From Bradyrhizobium huanghuaihaiense (lineage in GTDB: Bacteria > Pseudomonadota > Alphaproteobacteria > Rhizobiales > Xanthobacteraceae): 51,010 nucleotides of DNA. Where the stretch lies: the NCBI RefSeq assembly GCF_007830635.1, contig NZ_VLLA01000038.1:1-51010 (forward strand). The letters run 5' to 3'. Shown piece after piece: positions 25,726 to 34,204 of this stretch (positions are counted from its first letter, which is position 1; the number at the start of each line of letters is the position of its first letter). The notes under the pieces are model-generated. The model was not told the DNA's origin. It saw only the letters and a program-made list of their open reading frames with translations, and did no database searches. Made by a program: the position numbers and the translations under genes.

Positions 25726-27153
25726 CTATTTCGTGGCCCCTCCAATCGTCGTGGCGATGCGCTCCACATCGGGCAGCTTCCAGCTATGGTCGAACAGCGG
25801 CTGCTCCGGACCGTAGAGACGGAACAGCAGCTCGAATTTTCGCACGGGATCGGTAGGCACCCAATTGGCTTCCTTGCCGGCCGGCGCCTTGGGGCCGAAA
25901 TAGACGTCGACCGAACCGTCGGCGTTCTTCTCGATGCCCGGGCTGATCGAGGCGCGGCTGGCGCCCGGCATATTCCGCACCAGCGCGTGCGTCTCGCGGT
26001 CGTAGACCGTTGCCGACCAGTATTGCCTGACCGGCGCATTTGCCGGCACGGTCAGGCGATAGGTTGCGCTGCCCTTGAGGGGTTGGCCGTCCTTGTCCTT
26101 CGCCACCATCAGGTAGAACTGCGCGGTGCCGAGCCGCTTCACGCCGGTAAAGCCGAGCGTGTATGTCACCGCGCGCGCGTCGATCGGATAGGCATTCGGA
26201 TCGGCGTACCCGCCGCTTGCCGCCTTCACCATCTCCGCCACAGCGGCCGGGAACCAGCGAATGCCCGGATTGATCACGGGAAATCCCGCGTCGTAGCGCT
26301 GCTCCAGCACTGCATGCGCCTCGCGCGCGGCCTGATCGAGCAGCGCAAGCGTCTTCTGGTCGGGATTGTACGGCTTGCCCTTCTCGATGCCGATGGTCGC
26401 GAGTTGGTCGATCATCGCGCGATCGCGATCGAGCCATGGCTCGTTCTGCACCACGCGGTCGAGGCTACGATAGAAACTCGCATCATAGGGAATCGTGGAG
26501 TCGAACAGGATGTCGTAGGCATCCGTGAAATTGGTCGGCGGCGGGCTCCTCGCCTGCGCGAGCGGATAGACCTTGATCTGCTTGCCGTAGGCGACCGACT
26601 TTGCGACGTCAGCATCGCCGTGACTTGCGAGATTGGAGCGCAGCAGCGCAAAGCCGCTGAAGGTGTCCGATTGAAGTGCAATGTGTCCGGCCGGCACCTC
26701 GCCCTTATAGCCGGGCGGCAGGATCAGGTATTTGCCGCCCTGCCCCTTGTCGGCGCCCTCGGGACCGGCGTCCTCCAGCGGCATCTGCCAGGCCGTGACG
26801 ATATTGCCGGCGATCGAGCCGCCCTGCGCCGGCGGGATTTCGATCACGACCGGGCCGTCCTTCACGTTCCAGAACGACATCAGGTAGATCGCGTCCGGAT
26901 TGGGCGTCAGCGTCTGGTTCTTCCAGTTCACTGGCCTCGACCAGTAGACGATCTCATTGACCTTCGCGCTGGTGGTCCTCAGCATGGCCTGAAGCATGAG
27001 CTCGGCATTGACGGCGGGCATGCCCCAGATCATTGCCTCGACGGCGCGGCGCTGGATGTTGCGTGCGGCAATGTCATCCGCCGACGGGCTCTGCGCCAGC
27101 ACGCTCGCGGTCGCCAGCATCATCGCAACCAATCCGCCGACTGCCTGTCTCAT
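25726..27153 (-). CDS. Exported DUF1254/DUF1214 protein
   Basis: 475 residues with a Sec signal (ending ASVLAQSP). DUF1254 covers about residues 45-175 (YLMSFWNVKDGPVVIEIPPA) and DUF1214 the C-terminal part (RQYWSATVYDRETHALVRNM and the end LFRLYGPEQPLFDHSWKLPD). The biochemical role of the family is unknown; members are periplasmic and often sit beside transport or catabolic genes. The ATG at 27153 has GGAGG five bases upstream; the ATG at 27165 has no such site. It follows the frameshifted paralogue by 17 nt. Confidence 0.88.
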   Translation of the reverse strand: MRQAVGGLVAMMLATASVLAQSPSADDIAARNIQRRAVEAMIWGMPAVNAELMLQAMLRTTSAKVNEIVYWSRPVNWKNQTLTPNPDAIYLMSFWNVKDGPVVIEIPPAQGGSIAGNIVTAWQMPLEDAGPEGADKGQGGKYLILPPGYKGEVPAGHIALQSDTFSGFALLRSNLASHGDADVAKSVAYGKQIKVYPLAQARSPPPTNFTDAYDILFDSTIPYDASFYRSLDRVVQNEPWLDRDRAMIDQLATIGIEKGKPYNPDQKTLALLDQAAREAHAVLEQRYDAGFPVINPGIRWFPAAVAEMVKAASGGYADPNAYPIDARAVTYTLGFTGVKRLGTAQFYLMVAKDKDGQPLKGSATYRLTVPANAPVRQYWSATVYDRETHALVRNMPGASRASISPGIEKNADGSVDVYFGPKAPAGKEANWVPTDPVRKFELLFRLYGPEQPLFDHSWKLPDVERIATTIGGATK

Positions 27154-27170
27154 GACGGCCTCCATGTTCG

Positions 27171-28194
27171 CTACGCTCCGCTTGCTGGCTTCGGCTCCGG
27201 GAATTTCCACTTGCCGTTCAGGATTTCGGGGCGCGGCCGGTAGAGCCGCACGGTGTAGTTCCATCCTTTCATGATCGGCAGGCAGTTCGGGATCTTGCCG
27301 TCGCAGCCGCCGAACTGGATCGCCGTCGAGCCGTCGGCCGATTTCGCCGCGGTCAGATTGTTGAGGGAGTAGGCGTTGTACGGGTTCTTCTCGAAATAGC
27401 CCTCGGCATTGTAGAGGCTGATCGACCAGAAGCCGTCGACAGGCACATTGCCGGGAACGACCAGCTTGTAGACCGTACTGCCGTCGTTCTTCTCGGGATT
27501 GAAGCTGAGATAGGTGGCTTCCTTGTCGGGATTGCCGCCCCACCCCGCGGCGGTTCCGATCAGATGTTTGATCGGATCGACCTGCTCCCTGGGGCCGAAC
27601 GCATTCTTGAATCCGCCCGTCGTTGAGGCCAGCACGAGCAGGGCATCGCGCACCTTCTTCTGACTTGCGGCATCCCAGTTCGGAATCTCATTTGCCGGGG
27701 GATTTCTGGCTGATCCGGGTCGCATCCTGCAGGGCATGGACCTTCTCGATATCTCGGGGATCGCCGGGATCGACCAGCGTCCGCAGCGCGATCATCACAT
27801 AGCGCGTGCCGACCTTGTTCTTGTCGACCGTGTAGCTGCCGGCACCGTATTCGACCTTGCCGACGACATAGTGATCCTCGTTGATCAGCTGCATTGACCG
27901 GAATCGCTTGCCTCCGTCCGGTAAATTGATCGTCGCGGGACCGGCATCGAGGTCGAGGATGACGGTCGAGTACAACGTGTCGCGGTTCGACCGGATCACC
28001 ATCTGCTTGTCGATCTGGATCGGCTCGCGATGATGAAACAGCTTGCCGATACCGCCGGCATCCTTGACGCCGTTGCCGAGATAGAGGTCGGACTCCGCGC
28101 GGGCAAAATTATCGACCGTGACCGGAACGGGCGACTGCGCATATGCGGCCGCCGTGAGAACAAGCATCGAAGCCGCCAGCAACGCTCTCTTCAT
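27171..28194 (-). pseudogene. Exported DUF1254/DUF1214 protein, frameshifted
   Basis: The frame starts at the ATG at 28194 with a signal peptide (MKRALLAASMLVLTAAAYAQ) and a DUF1254 domain (RDTLYSTVILDLDAGPATIN). It then stops after RISQKSPGK at 27688. A second frame carries the rest, from EIPNWDAASQKKVRDALLVL to the DUF1214 end (GKWKFPEPKPASGA) at 27171. Adding two bases at about 27687-27693 joins the halves into a normal 341-residue protein, with 1024+2 bases divisible by three. The first half alone could be an exported fragment. It is the third gene of the sulfatase operon. Confidence 0.85.
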
Positions 28195-28209
28195 GTGTCC
28201 CCTCGCCCA

Positions 28210-29916
28210 CTATTGCGTGACCTCGAAACTCCTCTGCATCTTCTCGACGATCTGATCGATGCTGAAGCTGGAGGGGCGCTGGCTCGGTGGGTAATCCTTG
28301 AAGCTGGCAAGGAACTGCGCGACGATCGGCTGCGAGGCGATGAAGATGCCCGCGCCGTCGGAAGCCAGCCAGTCCCAGTACGTGTTCGACGTGATGTCGG
28401 CTCGCTCATAGGGATCGGCACGAAGGTTGAAGAGCTTCGGCAGCCGCAGCTTGGTGAACGGCTCGGCCCAGATCTGCATCGTGCCTTTCTCTCGTTGCTC
28501 CTCGAACACGACCTTCCAGTTCTCGTAACGCGTGGCGACGAGATCACCGTCGTCGTTGAAATAGATGTATTCCTTGCGAGCGCTGCTCGGCTGCTGGCCG
28601 GTCAGAAAGGGCAGCTGGTTGTAGCCATCGAGGTGGACCTTGAAGGTCTTGCCGGCAGCCTGGTGGCCGGTGAGCAGCTTCTGCTTGATGTCGGGATCGC
28701 CCGCAGCCGCCAGCAGCGTCGGACACCAGTCCAGGCCGCTGACGATATCGTTGGAGACCGCGCCGGCCTGGATGCGGCCGGGCCAGCGGATCAGACACGG
28801 GACGCGAAATGCGCCTTCCCAGTTGGTGTTCTTCTCGCTCCGGAAAGGGGTCGTCCCGGCATCCGGCCACGTATTCTGATGCGGACCGTTGTCGGTGGTG
28901 TAGAGCACGATGGTGTCGTTGGCGATGCCGAGGTCATCCAGCGCTTTCAGGATCGTCCCGACGGTCGCGTCGTGCTCGATCATGCCGTCCGCATATTCCG
29001 TTCTCGAATTGAGGCCAGGCTTGTCTCTGTGTTCGGCCCTCACATGGGTGCGCAGATGCATGCGCGTCGAGTTGTACCAGCAGAAGAAGGGCTTGCCGGC
29101 CTGGACCTGCCGCTTGATGAAGTCGATGGCAGCGGCCGACGTCTCGTCGTCGATGGTTTCCATGCGCTTCTTGGTCAGCGCGCCCGTATCCTCGATGGTC
29201 TGCTTGCCGACCCTGCCCCAGCGCGGCTGCTCAGCAGAATCGTCGCGATCGCTGGCCTTGCAGCGAAGCACGCCGCGCGGGCCGAACTTCTCCCGGAAGG
29301 CGGGGTCCTGCGGATAGAACCGGTTCTCCGGATCTTCCTCGGCATTGAGATGATAGAGGTTGCCGAAGAATTCGTCGAAGCCATGCACGGTTGGCAGATA
29401 TTCGTTGCGGTCACCGAGATGGTTCTTGCCGAACTGCCCGGTCGCATAGCCGAGCGGCTTCAGCAGTTCGGCGATGGTGACATCGCGTGCCTGCAATCCG
29501 ACGGCAGCTCCGGGAATGCCGACCTTCGACAGTCCCGTCCGCAACGTGCACTGGCCGGTGATGAAGGACGAACGGCCCGCCGTGCAGCTCTGCTCGGCGT
29601 AATAGTCGGTGAACATCATCCCTTCCCGGGCGATACGATCGATGTTCGGTGTGCGATAGCCCATGACGCCGAAGGAATAGGCGGAGATGTTGGTTTGGCC
29701 GATGTCGTCGCCGAAGATCACGAGGATGTTCGGCTTGCGGCCGGGCGCCGCCGGTGCCGGTGATGTGGCAGGAGCGGCCTGCTGGGCCTGCGCCATTGCC
29801 TCGGATGTCAGTGCCGCGGCGGCGACGATCGAGGACGTTCCAAGCAGCAGACGTCTGCGATTGAGCGGTTGGTCAGCCCGAGACTGGTTGTTGTTGTTCT
29901 CCAATTCGGTACTCAT
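28210..29916 (-). CDS. Tat-exported arylsulfatase, copy 1
   Basis: 568 residues. A Tat signal (LNRRRLLLGTSSIVAAAALT) leads to a periplasmic sulfatase domain. The residue to be converted to formylglycine is Cys111 in SCTAGRSSFITG, the C-x-A-x-R form of the sulfatase motif. Calcium ligands are D70/D71 (IFGDDIG) and TTDNGPH; substrate residues K164 and H166 are in GKNHLGD. It hydrolyses sulfate esters; the substrate is unknown. AGGAG, overlapping the TAG stop of the upstream FGE gene, is six bases before the ATG. The FGE next door should activate it before Tat export. Confidence 0.95.
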   Translation of the reverse strand: MSTELENNNNQSRADQPLNRRRLLLGTSSIVAAAALTSEAMAQAQQAAPATSPAPAAPGRKPNILVIFGDDIGQTNISAYSFGVMGYRTPNIDRIAREGMMFTDYYAEQSCTAGRSSFITGQCTLRTGLSKVGIPGAAVGLQARDVTIAELLKPLGYATGQFGKNHLGDRNEYLPTVHGFDEFFGNLYHLNAEEDPENRFYPQDPAFREKFGPRGVLRCKASDRDDSAEQPRWGRVGKQTIEDTGALTKKRMETIDDETSAAAIDFIKRQVQAGKPFFCWYNSTRMHLRTHVRAEHRDKPGLNSRTEYADGMIEHDATVGTILKALDDLGIANDTIVLYTTDNGPHQNTWPDAGTTPFRSEKNTNWEGAFRVPCLIRWPGRIQAGAVSNDIVSGLDWCPTLLAAAGDPDIKQKLLTGHQAAGKTFKVHLDGYNQLPFLTGQQPSSARKEYIYFNDDGDLVATRYENWKVVFEEQREKGTMQIWAEPFTKLRLPKLFNLRADPYERADITSNTYWDWLASDGAGIFIASQPIVAQFLASFKDYPPSQRPSSFSIDQIVEKMQRSFEVTQ

Positions 29917-29925
29917 CCGACACTC

Positions 29926-30939
29926 CTATGCTGCGGCTGTTCCTTCTTGCTCGTGGTGAACCCCAAGCGGTGACCGCACCACGCAGCGGAAGCCGACATG
30001 GCTGGTCGAGGTATCGACCGGCTCGGCATGCCGCGCGGCCGGGCGGTAGCGGCGACAGTAATTTGGCGCGCAGAGGTGGGAGCCACCCTTCAAGACTTTG
30101 CGCGGGATGCGGACGTCGGGTTGACATGGATCAAAGCTCGCGTCCTCCCGGCCGCCACGCGGATTCCTGGGAATGCAGCAGGGCTTCGCCGCTTCGGCCT
30201 GATGCCGCGACGACCACCAGTCCGAGGTCCACTCCCAGACATTGCCGATCATGTCATAGAGGCCGTAACCGTTCGGCGGGAAGGCCATGACCGGCGAGGT
30301 ACGCTTGAACCCATCCTCGCCGAGGTTCTGGACAGGGAAGTTTCCCTGCCAGATGTTGGCCATGTGCCTGCCGCCCGGCATCAGCGCATCACCCCAGGCA
30401 AACTCCTCGCCGTCGAGGCCGCCGCGTGCAGCGAACTCCCACTCCGCTTCCGTCGGCAGGTCCTTGCCCGCCCAGCGCGCATAGGCGGTCGCGTCATTGT
30501 AGGAGACGTGGACGACCGGGTGGTCGTCGAGCCCTTTGATATTGCTGCCGGGGCCGTAGGGATGGCGCCAATTCGCGCCGCGCATGAAGGACCACCACTG
30601 GCTCCAGTCGGCAAGATCCGTGATGCGCGGCAGCGGCGAGAACACCAGCGAGCCGGCGTAGAGCATTTCCCTGAGCGCGCCGGGATAGTCCTTGGGATCG
30701 GGGACGACCTGCGCCTCCGTCACATGGCCGGTGGCGTTGACGAACTCCTTGAACTGCCGGTTGGTCACCGGCGTGCGGTCGATCCAGAAACCGTCGACGC
30801 AGACACGATGGCTCGGCGCTTCCTCGGGATAGTGGTGATCGGATCCCATACGGAAGGTGCCGCCGGGAATGAAGACCATCTCGCCGGTCTTCATGTCATC
30901 CGGCAACCACTCGCAGCGATCGAGATCGGCCCGCAGCAT
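29926..30939 (-). CDS. Formylglycine-generating enzyme (SUMF1/FGE), copy 1
   Basis: 337 residues, cytoplasmic. It has the full FGE-sulfatase fold: FIPGGTFRMGSD, RTPVTNRQFKEFVNATGH, LPTEAEWEFAARGG, GYGLYDMIGNVWEWTSDWW, and GGSHLCAPNYCRRYRPAARH. Cys290 and Cys295 match the two active-site cysteines of human FGE (Cys336/Cys341) with the same spacing. It oxidises the sulfatase-motif Cys to formylglycine using O2 and copper. The gene directly precedes the sulfatase (9 nt) and begins the operon. GGAG is eight bases before the ATG. Confidence 0.92.
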   Translation of the reverse strand: MLRADLDRCEWLPDDMKTGEMVFIPGGTFRMGSDHHYPEEAPSHRVCVDGFWIDRTPVTNRQFKEFVNATGHVTEAQVVPDPKDYPGALREMLYAGSLVFSPLPRITDLADWSQWWSFMRGANWRHPYGPGSNIKGLDDHPVVHVSYNDATAYARWAGKDLPTEAEWEFAARGGLDGEEFAWGDALMPGGRHMANIWQGNFPVQNLGEDGFKRTSPVMAFPPNGYGLYDMIGNVWEWTSDWWSSRHQAEAAKPCCIPRNPRGGREDASFDPCQPDVRIPRKVLKGGSHLCAPNYCRRYRPAARHAEPVDTSTSHVGFRCVVRSPLGVHHEQEGTAAA

Positions 30940-31448
30940 GATGGAAACTCCGATACGCGCAGTCCACCGGTGCTATGATACGGACTTCGGCAGGCGCCGA
31001 TGACGGCAGATTGCCCGGCGCATTGGACGCATTGTCTGATCCCCCTCTTCCTGGCGCTGAGGGCGGGAGATGCAGATCGCGAGTTGCGTCAACATCTCTC
31101 CCGTTCTTGCGCACACGCGTTCCGAGCATGCGGCAGCACGCTGCCCCTTCCGCGCCGCGATCCGCAGCGCGCTTTCGATTCATATCGTTTAGGTTGCAAA
31201 TGGTATCTGAATATCCGACGACTGTGATGTGCAGATTGTGCCAGCACATCGCAGTGATGGCCGGGATCGAGCGACACCGCGTCGCAGATCCGCTTAATTG
31301 ACAGCACCATTGCCCGATTCATCGCGTCGAATTCGACGATCATTCGCCTCAAAACGCGAACTCAATTCACAGCACCTCTTCGCGTTGTGGTGGTATTTCG
31401 CTTGTCGTCTGCCGCACAAATGTCGCGCTTCAAGACAAGTGTACGACC
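30940..31448. other. Divergent promoter region, FGE operon / AraC gene
   Basis: 509 bp without a convincing gene. It lies between two divergent starts and should hold promoters for both. Its most notable element is the inverted repeat at 31221-31255. It is richer in A/T than its surroundings, especially 31190-31400. Confidence 0.5.
31221..31255. promoter_or_regulatory. Inverted repeat, candidate operator of the sulfatase operon
   Basis: Arms ACTGTGATGTGC (31221-31232) and GCACATCGCAGT (31244-31255) match at 11 of 12 positions around an 11-nt spacer. The centres of the arms are 23 bp apart, about two helical turns, suited to a dimeric regulator. It is roughly central between the FGE and AraC starts. 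Confidence 0.5.
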
Positions 31449-32456
31449 ATGGTGGGGTCTCTTCTGGTTGATTCGCGAAAGCTCGACGGTTTCGAGGGTC
31501 TACACCAGGCCGTGCACGGCTCTCACGTCGACGTCATGCAGCTCGGACGCGGGCGGCTACGCGGGACATTGTCCCATGTCGGCATCGGCGATTTCTCGCT
31601 CAGCATCGGCGCCTTCAACATCGGAATGCGCACGCAGCGCATTTCCAGCGACGACAAGCTCATCATCGGGATGCTGCTGGCGGCCGAGCGGCGCGTTGCC
31701 CATTGGTCCTTCGACATGCAGCTCAACGACGTGCTGGTGATTCCGCCGCTGCTCGAGCATGACGGCGTCTTTCACGGCGCATCCGCCTACGCAGCCATGC
31801 GCTTCGACCTCGATGAGGTGGCGTCGCTGTTCGGCGGAGAGGCGCGTCTGAGCGATCCCGACACATGGCGCAAGCGCGGTCACTTCCGGGCGGATCTCGC
31901 AACCGGCGCATTGGCCTCGCGTCGCCTGATCCGGATCATGTCCCATCTGGCCTCGCACAAGGACGGCCTGACGCCGTCGACAGCCGATTTCTGGAAACGA
32001 TCGATCGTCGAATGCATGGCTGCCAACGTGATGTCGTCGCTGCCGCCCGACGACTCCGGCAGACTTCCGTCAGCGAGGCGGCTGATCCGCAAAGTCGAGG
32101 AGTATCTCGACCAGGCCGGCACGCGCCCGGTGCATGTTTCGGAAATATGCGCCGCGTTCATGGTGTCACGACGTACTCTGCATCGCGCGTTTCAAGAGGT
32201 GTTCGGGCTCGGCCCGGTCACCTTCCTGCGCCATAAGCGCCTGTGCACCATTCACTCCATCTTGCGGGAAAGCAGGCCGGGTACGACCACCGTGGCGGCG
32301 GTCGCGATGCAGCAGGGCTTTTACGAGCTCGGGCGCTTCTCGCAATATTACTCGATGATGTTCGGGGAGCGTCCCTCGCAAACCCTGGGAGTCACATCAT
32401 TCCCTCTCTCGGACGACGAGCACGCCCAAGCAGGCTCCATCCTCTCGGAGGGATGA
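31449..32456 (+). CDS. AraC-family transcriptional regulator
   Basis: 335 residues. An N-terminal sensory domain (about 1-190) has cupin-like features (QLNDVLVIPPLLEHDGVFHG). The C-terminal AraC DNA-binding domain has two helix-turn-helix units: VHVSEICAAFMVSRRTLHRA and the second ending ELGRFSQYYSMMFGERPSQT. It is divergent from the FGE-sulfatase operon, so it is the obvious candidate regulator, probably responding to a compound handled by the operon. No clear Shine-Dalgarno precedes the ATG at 31449. Confidence 0.9.
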   Translation: MVGSLLVDSRKLDGFEGLHQAVHGSHVDVMQLGRGRLRGTLSHVGIGDFSLSIGAFNIGMRTQRISSDDKLIIGMLLAAERRVAHWSFDMQLNDVLVIPPLLEHDGVFHGASAYAAMRFDLDEVASLFGGEARLSDPDTWRKRGHFRADLATGALASRRLIRIMSHLASHKDGLTPSTADFWKRSIVECMAANVMSSLPPDDSGRLPSARRLIRKVEEYLDQAGTRPVHVSEICAAFMVSRRTLHRAFQEVFGLGPVTFLRHKRLCTIHSILRESRPGTTTVAAVAMQQGFYELGRFSQYYSMMFGERPSQTLGVTSFPLSDDEHAQAGSILSEG

Positions 32457-32529
32457 AACGACGAGCGGATCTCGCGCGGCGTTGTCCCGTGCAGCCCGGT
32501 TCAGGATCAAACGGTTCCTAGCGGGCGGG

Positions 32530-32799
32530 CTACTGCCCGGCCCAGCCGGCGGTCACAGTCTGGGTCTTTGCCTGTGCCGGGGTGTTGGTCAGGCAGCGGC
32601 GGGCCGTCTCGATCTCGGCCTCCGTCGCGCCATGGGCGCGCGCCCATGTCTCTGCGGCCGCCGCGGAATATTTCGCCACATAGTACCGCACGACCGTGCA
32701 GGAGGCGCGGCGAAACAGACCGGGTTGCGGTTCGCCAGCCATCGCGTCCGGCGCAAAGGCAAACAGCGCCGCCGACAGCGCAAATCCTCTGATCAACAT
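32530..32799 (-). CDS. Small exported protein of unknown function
   Basis: 89 residues with a signal peptide (MLIRGFALSAALFAFAPDAM, cleaved near AGEP). The mature part has two cysteines (RRASCTVVRYYVAKYSAAAA and ETARRCLTN) that could form a disulphide. I recognise it only as a recurrent hypothetical periplasmic protein in Bradyrhizobium-like genomes. It is convergent with the AraC gene. Confidence 0.65.
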   Translation of the reverse strand: MLIRGFALSAALFAFAPDAMAGEPQPGLFRRASCTVVRYYVAKYSAAAAETWARAHGATEAEIETARRCLTNTPAQAKTQTVTAGWAGQ

Positions 32800-32898
32800 T
32801 TAGGCTGTCCCCGTTGTGGAACCCAGGCGCCAACGCGATCACGCCGATTTCGTTCCCGGGAACTCCATGCGCTCAGGCAGGGCAGAGCCGCGGTTCCC

Positions 32899-33651
32899 TC
32901 ATGGCCCTGAAATCACCGCCCTCGCCTGCTGCCGCATCAGCGCGTTGATGAAGCCGGCCCGCGCATCGGAATGGCCCTGCCCGCGCGGCTCCAGCACGTG
33001 GCGCAGCAGGAACAGGCCGGTCAGCCGGAAGCCATCCTGGAGATCCTGCTCGGTGAGTTCGCTCGCGGTTTCGCCGTGCCGCAGGAACGGCGGCAGCCGC
33101 AGCAGCCGGTCGCGCCACGGCTCGCCCGCGCCGCGCGACACCGCCCCGCCTGATTTGGGCGAGACGTAGATCAGGTCCGTGGTCTCGCCGGTCACCGCAC
33201 AATTTTCCAGCGCGAGCCCGAAGCCGAGCTCGGCGAGCATCGCCAGCTCGAAGTGGATGAGATGCACCGCCGCGCTGCCGATGTCGTCGAAATCATCGAG
33301 CGAATGCTCGAGCAGCGCAAAGATCTCCTCGTGCGGATCGCGCTCCGGCAGGAGCCGCGCGATCGAGGCGAGATGGGTGACGCCGTAGACCCCATGGGAC
33401 GATCCCAGCAGCGTGGCCGCGCGCAGCTTCAGCCCCTCGATGGCGTAGGTGCCGAGATGCTCGTCGAGCCGAGCCCGCCACACCGCGCTGACGCTGTTGC
33501 CAGGCTGCAGCAGCGGCCGCAGTCGCGAGCTGGCGCCACCGCGTACGAGGCCGAGATGCCGGCCATGCGCGCGCGTCAACAGCTCGACGATGGCGCTGCT
33601 CTCGCCATGCCGCCGCACGCCCAGCACGATGCCTTCGTCGGTCCATTCCAT
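32899..33651 (-). CDS. recO: DNA repair protein RecO
   Basis: 250 residues. The N-terminal OB fold (WTDEGIVLGVRRHGESSAIV, RHLGLVRGGASS) and helical C-terminal part ending in LFLLRHVLEP are typical. RecO loads RecA on SSB-coated DNA with RecR in gap repair. The family zinc-finger cysteines are not evident, as in many alphaproteobacteria. ATG at 33651. It closes the lepB-rnc-era-recO gene order, after a repeat element and one small gene. Confidence 0.93.
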   Translation of the reverse strand: MEWTDEGIVLGVRRHGESSAIVELLTRAHGRHLGLVRGGASSRLRPLLQPGNSVSAVWRARLDEHLGTYAIEGLKLRAATLLGSSHGVYGVTHLASIARLLPERDPHEEIFALLEHSLDDFDDIGSAAVHLIHFELAMLAELGFGLALENCAVTGETTDLIYVSPKSGGAVSRGAGEPWRDRLLRLPPFLRHGETASELTEQDLQDGFRLTGLFLLRHVLEPRGQGHSDARAGFINALMRQQARAVISGP

Positions 33652-33700
33652 GGGAGGAAGTCTAGCGGATTCCAGTCAGGAGCGCAGCGTTCCATCCACT

Positions 33701-33801
33701 GTCATTCCGGGGCGATGCGACGCATCGAACCCGGAATCTCGAGATTCTCAGGTGCGCAATTGCGCACCCTAGTTCGCCTCTCCGAGGCGCCCCGGAATGA
33801 C
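33701..33801. repeat. 101-bp palindromic repeat, third type
   Basis: Outer arms begin GTCATTCCGGGGCG and end CGCCCCGGAATGAC (14 nt, exact). Inside are two perfect palindromes, AATCTCGAGATT and GGTGCGCAATTGCGCACC. It lies between recO and the 126-residue membrane protein gene; the last base of that gene's stop is at 33803. Confidence 0.85.
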
Positions 33802-33802
33802 G

Positions 33803-34183
33803 CTAGGCATTGAACCAGCCCTGCGCGTCGCCGGTGAAGGAGAAATACAGACCCATCGTCGTCAGCACGCAGGAGACGATCTCGATGGCACTGTCGAGCT
33901 CCATGCCCTTCTCGCCGATGATCTGGCCGAGCGAGATCACCGACAGCACGAGCGCTGCCGCCAGCACCCAGCGCGGCCAATTCTTGCGCCAACGCGCAGC
34001 CAGCCAGACGAAATAGACGAGGAGCAGGATCATGCCGCCGGCGAGCAGGGTCGCCGTCATGATCATCTGCCCGGTCATCTCGGCATTCGGCGTGCGGTCC
34101 TGCACGGCAACCGAGACGGCATCCAGCATCAACGATGCATAGAGCAGCGCTTCGAAGCGCTGGACGTTGGCAGGTACGCTCAT
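33803..34183 (-). CDS. Small four-helix membrane protein
   Basis: 126 residues with hydrophobic segments near 8-25, 40-62, 70-88 and 100-120. No family recognised. It sits between era and recO (21 nt after era), so it is probably cotranscribed with the lepB-rnc-era operon. Confidence 0.75.
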   Translation of the reverse strand: MSVPANVQRFEALLYASLMLDAVSVAVQDRTPNAEMTGQMIMTATLLAGGMILLLVYFVWLAARWRKNWPRWVLAAALVLSVISLGQIIGEKGMELDSAIEIVSCVLTTMGLYFSFTGDAQGWFNA

Positions 34184-34204
34184 CGGATGCCGATCTATTC
34201 TTGG

